Source: JADGHX01 sp963837755 (GTDB lineage: Bacteria > Pseudomonadota > Gammaproteobacteria > Steroidobacterales > Steroidobacteraceae). Taken from it: a stretch of 64,000 bases of DNA. The stretch is taken from contig CAWIOP010000005.1 in assembly GCA_963837755.1 (NCBI GenBank), forward strand, positions 62,001-126,000, in the 5' to 3' direction. The position numbers were made by a program, and so were the translations under genes. Of the stretch, positions 7,892 to 15,701 are shown in pieces. The number at the start of each line of letters is the position of its first letter. Position 1 is the first letter of the stretch. The notes under the pieces are model-generated. The model saw only the letters and a list, made by a program, of their open reading frames with translations, was not told the DNA's origin and ran no database searches.

Positions 7892-8383
7892 ATGGCCGCA
7901 TTGTTGAAGTCTGCTCTTATGGTTGAAGGTACCGGTTCTGCACACGAAGATGAGACGGTCGCCCGGAGGGCGGCCGGAGATCTACCCTCGAGTGCGCTGA
8001 CGCCCGATCCGGAGGTTGCCGCGACCGCAAAGCGGCGTCGATTCTCCGGTGCGGAGAAGCGCCGGATCCTGACCGAAGCCGATCGCTGCACGAAGCCCGG
8101 GGAGCTTGGGGCGCTGATGCGCCGTGAAGGCATCTACTCCTCGATGCTGACCAACTGGCGCAAGCAGCGCGGTCAGGCCGAGCGTGACGCGCTGGCACCG
8201 AAGAAGCGTGGCCCGAAGCCCAATGCGATGCTGGCCGAGACACGCCGGGCCGACCAGCTGGAGCGCGAGAACGCACGACTGCGCGGCAAACTGGATCGCG
8301 CCCGCACGATCATCGACGTCCAAAAAAAACTCTGCACATTGCTCGGACTTCCGACAGCGGACGAATCGGACGACCTGAAATGA
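7892..8383 (+). CDS. IS3-family transposase OrfA
   Basis: The 163-residue protein has a helix-turn-helix domain with RRRFSGAEKRRILTEAD and YSSMLTNWRKQ (residues about 48-95), followed by a leucine-zipper-like coiled coil (LERENARLRGKLDRA). It binds the ends of the element and regulates transposition together with OrfB. The last codons overlap the orfB start (ATGA), and a run of eight As lies 50 bases earlier in the right phase for a -1 shift into orfB. It appears intact, though its partner is split. Confidence 0.9.
   Translation: MAALLKSALMVEGTGSAHEDETVARRAAGDLPSSALTPDPEVAATAKRRRFSGAEKRRILTEADRCTKPGELGALMRREGIYSSMLTNWRKQRGQAERDALAPKKRGPKPNAMLAETRRADQLERENARLRGKLDRARTIIDVQKKLCTLLGLPTADESDDLK
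8322..8329 (+). promoter_or_regulatory. A8 slippery run for -1 frameshift into orfB
   Basis: Eight consecutive As occur in orfA. A -1 slip here puts the ribosome in the orfB frame, which is open from this point through the orfB ATG at 8380. IS3 elements make their OrfAB fusion transposase this way. The fusion would still be cut short by the RIT insertion. Confidence 0.6.
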
Positions 8384-8819
8384 GCGCCGCCTTCCACGAG
8401 CTGGGGCCGCAAATCGGGGTCGCCGCGGCCTGCGCGGTGCTGCAGGTGAATCGCGCTGGCGTGTATCGCGATCGCGTACGTTTGCTCGGGCGACCACGGC
8501 CGCTGCCGCGGCCCCGACCACCCTTGTCACTGACGCCGGCCGAGCAGGATGTGCTGCTGGGCGTGCTCGACAGCGAGCGCTTCGCAGACGTGGCGCCCGC
8601 CACGGTCTTTGCCACCTTGCTCGACGAAGGCCGTTATCACGGCTCGATCCGCACCATGTATCGGCTACTGGCCGCGCAGAACCAGGCTGGTGAGCGACGT
8701 CGTCAGCGCATTCACCCCGTCTATGCGAAGCCTGAGTTGCTCGCGGTGCAGCCCAATGAGGTGTGGTCGTGGGATATAACAAAGCTGAAGGGCCCGGCGA
8801 AGTGGACCTGCTTCCATCT
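8380..8819 (+). pseudogene. IS3-family transposase OrfB, 5' part
   Basis: This piece encodes the first 146 residues of the DDE transposase, including the HTH_21-like region and the first catalytic Asp in VWSWDITKLKG. The frame then runs into the left end of the RIT element, where it adds 19 foreign residues and stops at 8877. The remaining part resumes in the same frame at 12237. Joining the two pieces gives a 344-residue protein, so the gene was intact before the RIT insertion. Confidence 0.88.
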
Positions 8820-8907
8820 CCATGCCGCGCCGGAAATTATGCCGAGCGGCGCGGCTGTTCTCCGCTCAGCGCGCTGATTTGCCTCTGCCGCACTCGGCAT
8901 AGTTTCC
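8817..8907. repeat. Left terminal inverted repeat of the RIT element
   Basis: About 90 bases match the reverse complement of 12118-12207 with few differences. Within it, GGAAATTATGCCGAG near the outside and ACTCGGCATAGTTTCC near the inside are themselves inverted copies, so each terminus is a repeat within a repeat. The tip overlaps the target duplication by a few bases. Confidence 0.82.
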
Positions 8908-8943
8908 TGTCTTCTCCCTTCAGCCTTGAACGGAGAAGAAGTC

Positions 8944-10185
8944 ATGAGTACGGCAGCATTCTTCGCGTTTGCGAGCACACGTCGACGCATGTACGCGGGA
9001 CCGCTGGGTCCGCATATCGACGAGCTCATCGCGCAGCTTCAAGGGCAGAACTACGCGAGACATTCGATCCGATGCAAGATTCGAGTCGTTGCTGACTTCA
9101 GTCGCTGGCTGGCTAAACGCCAGATTGGCGCAGATGCTGTTGATAGCGATCGCGTGCAGCGTTTCCTTGCCGATCGCGGGCGATCCGCCCGTCGGCCGTT
9201 GGGCGACACGGCGGCCTTGCGGCAGATGGTCGATCTGTTGCGCCAGAAGCATGTCACGGAGCCCTCGGCCCGATCATCTGCGCTCAGCGAGCGCGAACGC
9301 GTGGAAAAGGACTTCTCCGAGCACCTGCTGCAAGATCAGGGACTGAGGCCTTCCACGCCGGTGTGCTACCTGCGGCATATTTCACGGTTCCTGCAAGAGT
9401 GCTTCGGGAACGGTCCCCTGCGTTTTGACCAACTGGTCGGCGCGGACATCACCGGATTTATCCGGCGTCACACTCGCGGATACAGCTCCAGCCGCGCTCA
9501 GCAGGTGGTGACGGCGCTGCGCTCCTTTCTGCAATATCTACGATTGCGCGGCTTGATCACCATCGAACTCACCGCCTGCATACCGAAGATAGCGCATTGG
9601 TCTCTGGCCAAACTGCCCGCGTTCTTGCGCCCTGATCAAGTCAAACGTGTTCTCCGGCTGTGTGACCGTGGATCCGCCGCCGGCCGGCGCGACTACGCGA
9701 TGCTACTGTTGCTTGCCCGACTCGGACTGCGCATCGGCGAAGTGGCCGCGCTGACGCTCGATTCGATCAACTGGCAGGATGGGATTCTCACAATACGCGG
9801 CAAAGGCGGACGGTGGTCACAGATGCCGCTGCCGCAGGATGTCGGCGAGGCGATCGTGGACTATCTGGAACACGGCCGTCCGCGCTGTCCCGATCGCCAC
9901 ATTTTCGTTTGTACCAAAGCACCTTGGCGGGGATTTCGCGGTGCGAGCCGGATCTCGACGATCGCCTCGCGCGCTTTGGCTCGTGCGCGGATCGTCCACC
10001 CACGTGCCGCAGGGCATATTTTTCGTCACGCGTTGGCGACCGAGATGCTGCGGCGAGGGGCGTCCTTGGCCGAGATCGGTCGGCTTCTACGTCATCAGCA
10101 TCCCGACACGACTCGGATCTACGCAAAAGTCGATCTGACGGCGCTGCGACGACTGGCGATGCCGTGGCCCGGAGGTGCGAGATGA
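8944..10185 (+). CDS. ritA: RIT tyrosine recombinase, first of the trio
   Basis: The 413-residue protein has an extended N-terminus, a SAM-like core-binding domain and a C-terminal catalytic domain. Catalytic residues are visible as Arg in LGLRIGE, HIFRH (His-x-x-Arg), His in LLRHQHPDTT and Tyr in TRIYAKV. I chose ATG 8944, preceded by GGAGAAG, over 8926. It is the longest of the three, as usual for the first RIT gene. The last codon overlaps the second gene by ATGA. The trio is thought to act together on the element ends; the division of labour between the three is not known. Confidence 0.88.
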   Translation: MSTAAFFAFASTRRRMYAGPLGPHIDELIAQLQGQNYARHSIRCKIRVVADFSRWLAKRQIGADAVDSDRVQRFLADRGRSARRPLGDTAALRQMVDLLRQKHVTEPSARSSALSERERVEKDFSEHLLQDQGLRPSTPVCYLRHISRFLQECFGNGPLRFDQLVGADITGFIRRHTRGYSSSRAQQVVTALRSFLQYLRLRGLITIELTACIPKIAHWSLAKLPAFLRPDQVKRVLRLCDRGSAAGRRDYAMLLLLARLGLRIGEVAALTLDSINWQDGILTIRGKGGRWSQMPLPQDVGEAIVDYLEHGRPRCPDRHIFVCTKAPWRGFRGASRISTIASRALARARIVHPRAAGHIFRHALATEMLRRGASLAEIGRLLRHQHPDTTRIYAKVDLTALRRLAMPWPGGAR

Positions 10186-11114
10186 GCTCCCTTCGGCAGG
10201 CCATCGAAGAGTACATCGCCTTGCGCCGCCAGTTGGGCTTCAAACTGGACCGGCAGCAGTTTTCGCTGCGCTCGTTTGCCTCCTTCATGGAAGATTGTGG
10301 AGCGTCGTTCATTACGGCCGAGCGAGCATTGCAGTGGGCCTTGCGACCCCAGCACGCGCGTCCGTCGTACTTGGCACAGCGGCTCATCGCGGTGCGCTGC
10401 TTCGCCCGTCACCACTGTGCCACGGACCCTCGAACGCAGATTCCACCGTCCGATCTTTTCCCCTATCGCCCCCGTCGAGCCCGTCCGTATCTGTATTCCG
10501 AGCAAGACATCGAGCGGTTGCTGATTGCCGCTAAGGATTTGCGTCCGGCGGGCGGCTTGCGAGGCTCCACGTACGTGACCTTGTTAGGCTTGCTTGCCGT
10601 CACGGGATTGAGGATCAGTGAAGTATTGAGCCTTACGTCGCAAGACGTCGACTTGCAGCAGGGCCTGCTAACTATTCGCAAAACCAAGTTTGGCAAAACA
10701 CGGCTCGTTCCTCTGCATGCCTCTGCGAGTCGCGCTCTGCGCCGATACGCCCGACAACGCCGCGCGTTCATAGGCGCTGAGTCGACAGCCCGTTTCTTTG
10801 TGTCCTCACGGGGCGGGCCGCTGTCAGTCGGTGCCGCTATGAAGACATTTCGCCTTCTTCGCCGTCGAGTCGGATTACATGCGACCGAACATTGTGATGA
10901 ACCCACCCTGCATCACTTCAGACATCGCTTCGCGACACAGACGCTGTTGAGATGGTATCGCGCAGGCCAGGATGTCGAGCGTCAGCTGCCCGTGCTCTCC
11001 ACGTTCCTGGGGCACGTCAGCATCTCCTCCACCTACTGGTACCTGTCGTGCCATCCGGAGCTGATGGGGCAGGCCATGCGGCGATTGGAGCGCCGATGGG
11101 AGAAGTTCCCATGA
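10182..11114 (+). CDS. ritB: RIT tyrosine recombinase, second of the trio
   Basis: The 310-residue recombinase starts at ATG 10182 inside the stop of the first gene. The catalytic set is Arg in VTGLRISE, HHFRH, LGHVSISST and the nucleophile Tyr in the following TYWYL. A longer frame upstream in the same phase is antisense-like noise overlapping the first gene and was not used. It ends in ATGA shared with the third gene. It is the shortest of the three, matching the usual RIT layout. Confidence 0.88.
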   Translation: MSSLRQAIEEYIALRRQLGFKLDRQQFSLRSFASFMEDCGASFITAERALQWALRPQHARPSYLAQRLIAVRCFARHHCATDPRTQIPPSDLFPYRPRRARPYLYSEQDIERLLIAAKDLRPAGGLRGSTYVTLLGLLAVTGLRISEVLSLTSQDVDLQQGLLTIRKTKFGKTRLVPLHASASRALRRYARQRRAFIGAESTARFFVSSRGGPLSVGAAMKTFRLLRRRVGLHATEHCDEPTLHHFRHRFATQTLLRWYRAGQDVERQLPVLSTFLGHVSISSTYWYLSCHPELMGQAMRRLERRWEKFP

Positions 11115-12109
11115 ACTCCCAAGCAAGCTTTGCGCCGCTGGTGGAACGCTTCTTCACTCAGCGGCTCATCACGCACAGGCAGGCCAGTCCGCACACGATC
11201 GCTTCATATCGGGACACGTTCCGGCTTTTTCTTCATTTCTTGCGCAGGCGAACTCAGAAATCACCCTCCGATTTGACGTTCGCAGATATCCGCGTCGACC
11301 TGGTCGAGTCGTTCCTGACAGACCTGCAGCAGAGTCGAGGCATCGGCGCGCGCAGCCGCAATCTGCGCTTAAGTGCCCTGCGTTCATTCTTTCGCTATGC
11401 CCTCTACTACGAGCCGATGCATGCAGGGCGCATCCAGCAGATCCTGGCCATCCCGGCAAAACGGTACGATCGCACAATCGTGGGCTTTCTGACTCGGCCG
11501 GAGATGGAGGCGCTGCTCGCCGCGCCAGATATTGCAACGTGGAACGGGCGGCGCGATCACGCGCTGCTACTCGTCGCCTTTCAGACCGGCATGCGAGTGT
11601 CCGAGATAACGGCCTTGCGCAGACACGACGTGGTGCTTGAGACCGGTGCGCACATCCGATGCCTGGGAAAAGGGCGCAAAGAGCGTTGCACGCCGCTGAC
11701 TGCGAAAACGGTGAGGGAGCTGAAAGCCTGGATCAGGGTGCCGGCTCCCCGTCAGTGTGAGTTCCTGTTCTCCACCGTTCACGGTGAGCGCATGAGCGCC
11801 GACGCCGTCCAGTATCTGTTCGCCAAGTACACTGAGATCGCACGGCGCACCTGCACAACCCTGCGTACCAAGCGCGTTTCGCCTCACGTGGCAAGACACA
11901 CCGCGGCCATGGAACTTCTTCAGGCAGGCGTTGAGCTGTCGGTCATCGCACTCTGGTTGGGCCACGAGTCGATCGAAACAACGCAGAAGTATCTGGACGC
12001 ACATATCGCCTTAAAGGAAGCGGCGCTTGCCAAAACAGTGCCGCTGAATAGTCGCGTAGGTCGCTTCCGACCCGACGATCGCTTGCTTCAGTTCCTCAAC
12101 GAGCTGTGA
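11111..12109 (+). CDS. ritC: RIT tyrosine recombinase, third of the trio
   Basis: The 332-residue recombinase starts at ATG 11111 overlapping the stop of the second gene. It has the XerC/D-like N-terminal SAM domain (residues about 5-95, with SPHTIASYRDT), then Arg in TGMRVSE, HVARH, LGHESIETTQKYL with the nucleophile Tyr, and a 35-residue tail. The stop lies just before the right terminal repeat. It is the closest of the three to standard integrases. Confidence 0.88.
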   Translation: MNSQASFAPLVERFFTQRLITHRQASPHTIASYRDTFRLFLHFLRRRTQKSPSDLTFADIRVDLVESFLTDLQQSRGIGARSRNLRLSALRSFFRYALYYEPMHAGRIQQILAIPAKRYDRTIVGFLTRPEMEALLAAPDIATWNGRRDHALLLVAFQTGMRVSEITALRRHDVVLETGAHIRCLGKGRKERCTPLTAKTVRELKAWIRVPAPRQCEFLFSTVHGERMSADAVQYLFAKYTEIARRTCTTLRTKRVSPHVARHTAAMELLQAGVELSVIALWLGHESIETTQKYLDAHIALKEAALAKTVPLNSRVGRFRPDDRLLQFLNEL

Positions 12110-12117
12110 GGGGACGA

Positions 12118-12207
12118 GAAATTATGCCGAGCGCGATGGCTGAAAATCAGCGCGCTGAGCGGAGAAAAGCCGCGCCGCTCGGCATAATTTCCGGCGCGGC
12201 ATGGAGA
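12118..12207. repeat. Right terminal inverted repeat of the RIT element
   Basis: This is the complement of the left terminus. It contains a perfect internal inverted pair, GAAATTATGCCGAGCG at 12118-12133 and its complement at 12176-12191. These paired copies are likely binding sites for two recombinase subunits. Confidence 0.82.
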
Positions 12208-12210
12208 CGG

Positions 12211-12230
12211 TCATGCCGCATGCGGCATGA
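12211..12230. repeat. Perfect 20-base palindrome at the RIT right tip
   Basis: The palindrome is TCATGCCGCA followed by its exact complement. It lies between the right terminal repeat and the target duplication and has no full counterpart on the left, although CATGCCGC is also the left tip. It may be a duplicated tip or a recombination crossover site. Confidence 0.65.
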
Positions 12231-12236
12231 CCATCT

Positions 12237-12831
12237 GTACGTGATCCTCGACATCTTCAGCCGCTACGTCGTGGGCTGGATGATCGCCGCGCGAGAGTCC
12301 GCGGAGCTCGCCGAACAGCTCATCGCCGAAACTATCGGGAAGCAGAACATCGCCCCGGGCACCCTCACGCTGCACGCCGATCGCGGCACCAGCATGCGCT
12401 CAAAGCCCGTCGCTTCGTTGCTCATCGATCTGGATGTCGCCAAATCACACAGCCGTCCTCATGTCTCGGATGACAATCCGTACTCGGAAGCCCAGTTCAA
12501 AACGCTGAAGTATCGTCCCGATTTTCCAGAACGCTTCGGCTGCATCGAGGACGCTCGCGCTCACTGCCAGCAGTTCTTCCACTGGTACAACACGGTTCAC
12601 CGTCACTCGGGCATCGCGTTCATGACGCCCGAGGCCGTGCACTTCGGCCGCGCCACCGCGCTCACCCAGCGGCGTGCCGACACGCTCGAGACTGCGTTCG
12701 CGGCGAACCCGAACCGCTTCAAGCATGTCGCCCCATCCCCGCCGGTGCTGCCCACCGCCGCATGGATCAATCCGCCGAAAAAGGACGCCATATCGATCAT
12801 CGCTACACACGGCTGCTCACTAATCTCATGA
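12237..12831 (+). pseudogene. IS3-family transposase OrfB, 3' part
   Basis: The frame resumes with YVILDIFSRYVVGWMIA exactly where the 5' part stopped. It carries the second catalytic Asp (LHADRGT) and the catalytic Glu (DDNPYSEAQFKTLKYRPDFP), completing the DDE triad of the rve family. A start codon at 12106 upstream belongs to RIT sequence and is not native. The protein cannot be made in one piece while the RIT element is present. Confidence 0.85.
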
Positions 12832-12851
12832 CACCAGGTGTCTCAAAGTCA

Positions 12852-12989
12852 TTGACACGTTCCGGCGGGCCGACAGCGCGGATACTCACGCCGGAGCAAC
12901 GCGAGCAAGACAGCATCGCTCGCCAAACTATCAGCCGCGAACTCGGGCACGAGCGCATCCAGATTACGGCGGTCTATCTAGGCCGATGA
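12852..12989 (+). pseudogene. C-terminal remnant of the broken integrase
   Basis: Immediately after the IS3 right tip the frame reads LTPEQREQD and ends ISRELGHERIQITAVYLGR, the C-terminus with the nucleophile Tyr of the same ICE-type integrase family whose N-terminus is at 7517-7840. The catalytic Arg and first His are absent from both pieces. The 3' end overlaps the convergent P4-type integrase by 12 bases. Confidence 0.8.
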
Positions 12990-14198
12990 CGCTCTACGCA
13001 GAGTGCCTATTCCCACAATGTTCGCGCCCGCTCGCAGGCCGTCGAGATAGTCCGCCCACGCTTGCATCATCTTCCGTCGTTCGGCGAGACGGGCAGCACG
13101 GTTGTACGCCGCCTGCACCTTGTTGCGCTCGGCGTGCGCGAGCTGCAGTTCAATCAAATCAGGATGCCAGCCTTGCTCGTTGAGGCAGGTGGAAGCCATT
13201 GAGCGAAATCCGTGACCGGTCATTTCGTTGCTGGAGTAGCCGGGGCGGCGCAAGGCGCCGTTGATCGTGTTCTCCGACATCGGCCGCAGCGGTGTCGTTA
13301 ACGCGGGGAACAGAAACCGGCCGTGCCCCGTCACTTGCTGAAGTTCCTGGATGAGCGCCAACGCTTGAGTGGAAAGCGGAACGATGTGCGGCTCGCCCAT
13401 CTTCATCCGCTCCCCGGGGATGCGCCATTCCGGCTCTCTCCCTTCGAGGCTGAACTCGCGCCATTCGGCGGCCCTCAACTCCCCGGGCCGCACGAAGACA
13501 AGCGGCGCGAGCTGTAGAGCGATGTGCGTCGTGGTCTGTCCGACGTACCCATCTATCGCACGAAGGAGTTCGCCGATCCGGGACGGTTCTGTAATTGCAG
13601 CCAAGTGCCGCTTCACGACCGGAGCGAGCGCTCCCCGGAGGTCCGCCATCACATCACGCTCCGCGCGCCCGGTCGCGACGCCAAAGCGAAACACCCGCGA
13701 GCACATCGAGCGCGTCCGGTGAGCCGTATCGTGGATACCGCGCGCCTCGATACGCCTAAGCAGCGCAAGCACCTCATGAGCTGCGATCCGGTTAATCGGC
13801 CGACTGCCGAGCTCCGGAAAGATGAACCGCTCGAGCTGATTCCGCTCGCGCTCCATCGTGTGCTCACTGAGACGCTTTTCTTGGAGCGCTAGCCACTCGC
13901 GCGCGATGGCCTCGAACGTATGTTCCACCGCGTTCTTCTCAGCTCTGCGCTGGGCGCTTGGATCAATACCCTCCGCCACGAGTCGCCGCGCTTCCTCGCG
14001 CCGCTCGCGAGCCCGCTTCAATGGGATCTCGGGATACGCGCCCAAGGCGAGCAGCTTCTCTACGCCCGCCATCCAATATCGAACACGCCACAGCCGCCCA
14101 CCGGCGGGAGTCACGAGCATGAATAGCCCACGCTCATCGAAGAGCTTGTAAGCCTTCTCCTTGGGTTTAGCGGCGCGAATCTCGGCTTCGGTGAGCAT
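12978..14198 (-). CDS. P4-type tyrosine integrase
   Basis: The 406-residue protein has an N-terminal arm-binding domain (DUF4102-like: AEIRAAKPKEKAYKLFDERG), a core-binding domain with ERNQLERFIFPELGSRPI, and a catalytic domain with Arg in FVRPGELRAAEW, His-x-x-Arg in HGFRSMAST, His in QLAHAERN and Tyr in QAAYNRA. I preferred the ATG at 14198, giving the common start MLTEAEIRAAKP, to the TTG at 14213. Such integrases insert islands at tRNA 3' ends, and a tRNA-3'-like sequence lies 180 bases upstream. It is intact and could mobilise the island. Confidence 0.93.
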   Translation of the reverse strand: MLTEAEIRAAKPKEKAYKLFDERGLFMLVTPAGGRLWRVRYWMAGVEKLLALGAYPEIPLKRARERREEARRLVAEGIDPSAQRRAEKNAVEHTFEAIAREWLALQEKRLSEHTMERERNQLERFIFPELGSRPINRIAAHEVLALLRRIEARGIHDTAHRTRSMCSRVFRFGVATGRAERDVMADLRGALAPVVKRHLAAITEPSRIGELLRAIDGYVGQTTTHIALQLAPLVFVRPGELRAAEWREFSLEGREPEWRIPGERMKMGEPHIVPLSTQALALIQELQQVTGHGRFLFPALTTPLRPMSENTINGALRRPGYSSNEMTGHGFRSMASTCLNEQGWHPDLIELQLAHAERNKVQAAYNRAARLAERRKMMQAWADYLDGLRAGANIVGIGTLRRASSA

Positions 14199-14376
14199 GA
14201 CCGGGGTACGCAAATCCCTGCTGGGTGAACATACCTCGGTCGTGTACCCCGGACAGTGTTAGGCTGTCAATGGACGCCCTGAGATCCGGTTGGATAGAAA
14301 ACAGCGGTAAAACAAGCATTTTTCGATCGAGAACAAGCCTTCAGAAGAAGTCCTTGGCTCTCGGTGGAAGCTTGAA

Positions 14377-14421
14377 TGGTGGGTGCTGAGGGGATCGAAT
14401 CCCCGACATTCGCCTTGCAAG
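14377..14421 (-). tRNA. tRNA 3'-end-like fragment, probable attachment site
   Basis: Read on the minus strand, the sequence runs from an anticodon-loop-like CTTGCAA through a TTCGATC T-loop to an acceptor strand AGCACCC and CCA. No matching 5' half is found upstream on the minus strand, so this is not a working tRNA. Together with the adjacent P4-type integrase it is best read as an att site left by site-specific insertion at a tRNA 3' end. The T-stem pairing is imperfect and the isotype cannot be fixed. Confidence 0.45.
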
Positions 14422-14615
14422 GGCTGAAAAAGGCTGCGAGAGCGGCACAACAGCCGAGCCGTGACTACCCGCGCGCCGACCCGAGGCGTATGCGCAGCGC
14501 TACTGCAGGAACAGCGCAAACCGCCCGCCAACCTCCCTTCCGCGAATTAGTCCGCTAGCGGCGCCACCGGCGTAGGCTCGCAATGGGACTGAGTCACCGA
14601 TCAGGAGGAATCACT

Positions 14616-15617
14616 TTGCCACCCTTGCCCGGCCATCCGCTCCGACGCCATGGGCGTGCCGTGCTCCTCGCCGTGTTGCTTCTGCCCTGGGCGGGGCTTG
14701 CCGTCGCGACCAACGCGCCGGTCGAGCATCCCACGCCCCCGACCGACGACCCGAACGCGCCGATAGCCGAGGTTGTCATCGAAGCGCCAGAGCCCCGGTA
14801 CGTGGCGCCGACGCGCCGTGACCGCATCGGCCGCATCTGGGCGCCGGTGTTCATCAACGACCAGGGACCGTTCCGCCTGGTTCTCGACACGGGGTCGAGC
14901 CACGCGGCTGTGAATGCCGCAGTGGCGGCCGCACTTGGCATTGAGCTCACAGACAAGAACATGGTGTTGCTCCGTGGTGTCACGGGCTCGCGCACGGTGC
15001 CAACGATCTCGGTGGAAAGCCTCGTCGTCGGTGATCTGCAGCTGCTGTCCAAGCGCCTGCCGATCGTGGTGGATGCGCTCGGTGGTGCCGAAGGTGTGCT
15101 GGGCACCGATGGTTTGCTGGACAAGCGGATCTTCATCGACTTCCGGCACGACCGCATCACGATTTTTCGCTCACGCGGCGAGCGCGCGCCGCCTGGATTC
15201 GTCACCATTCCGGTCAAGATCATTGACGGCCTGTTGGTCGCCAACGTGCGAGTCGGCACCATGCGGGCGACGGCCATCATCGATACGGGAGGGCAGGGAA
15301 GTCTTGCTAACGAGGCCTTTCGCAAGGCGCTATCGCGACGGGTAGCACCCAAAGACATCCTCGCGGATGAAATCACCGGCGCGACGCTCGACGTGCAGCG
15401 CGGCGATCGGATGGTGACCCCACCCATCCTGCTCGGCGATGTGGTGATCCGACAAGCGCGCATCACCACCGGCGATCTGCACATCTTTCAGCACTGGCAA
15501 ATGGTCAAAGGCCCGGTGCTGCTGATCGGAATGGATGTGCTCGGTCTGTTTGATACGCTGATCATTGACTACAGGCGTCGCGAGCTGCAGGTGCTCATGA
15601 GAGCGCCTGGCGCGTGA
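14616..15617 (+). CDS. Secreted retropepsin-like aspartic protease
   Basis: The 333-residue protein starts at a TTG with a perfect GGAGGA six bases before it, which is better than the ATG at 14583 that lacks a binding site. A basic N-terminus and a hydrophobic signal segment (AVLLAVLLLPWAGLAVA) indicate export. Two active-site motifs, LVLDTGSS and AIIDTGGQGS, mark the two lobes of an aspartyl-protease-like fold, so both catalytic Asp are present in one chain. The substrate is unknown. It is the first gene after the integrase and transcribed towards the caspase operon, convergent with it. Confidence 0.82.
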   Translation: MPPLPGHPLRRHGRAVLLAVLLLPWAGLAVATNAPVEHPTPPTDDPNAPIAEVVIEAPEPRYVAPTRRDRIGRIWAPVFINDQGPFRLVLDTGSSHAAVNAAVAAALGIELTDKNMVLLRGVTGSRTVPTISVESLVVGDLQLLSKRLPIVVDALGGAEGVLGTDGLLDKRIFIDFRHDRITIFRSRGERAPPGFVTIPVKIIDGLLVANVRVGTMRATAIIDTGGQGSLANEAFRKALSRRVAPKDILADEITGATLDVQRGDRMVTPPILLGDVVIRQARITTGDLHIFQHWQMVKGPVLLIGMDVLGLFDTLIIDYRRRELQVLMRAPGA

Positions 15618-15701
15618 GAGCTGACGACAGGAATTGCTCAGCGGCGCACGCGGGCGGCTGGGCCTCAGGCGCGCGCCCGCGGGGTCGGCGGGACTCCAGA
15701 C

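Larger units (their letters stand above)
8820..12230 (+). mobile_element. RIT (recombinase in trio) element
   Basis: The 3.41 kb segment contains three tyrosine-recombinase genes on one strand, each overlapping the next by ATGA, which is the definition of RIT elements. It is flanked by CCATCT at 8814-8819 and 12231-12236, a probable 6-bp target duplication inside the IS3 orfB. Long imperfect inverted repeats of about 90 bases lie at both ends. The right end has an extra 20-base perfect palindrome outside its repeat. All three recombinases look complete, so the element may still move. Confidence 0.88.
7841..12851 (+). mobile_element. IS3-family element split by a RIT element
   Basis: The element starts TGAACAGAGACACCT and ends with the near-complement of this sequence, finishing in CA, the usual IS3 tips; an AGACACCT core is shared by both ends. 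It carries orfA and orfB in the typical ATGA overlap. Without the RIT insertion it would be about 1.6 kb, normal for the family. No target duplication is visible, and the host integrase lacks its middle, so an adjacent deletion probably followed insertion. The exact tips are uncertain by a few bases because a CAATG also matches outside them. Confidence 0.75.

Noticed and set aside
9813..10181. Longer start for the second RIT recombinase
   Set aside because: The upstream part overlaps the first recombinase in another frame. The ATGA coupling at 10182 is the expected start.
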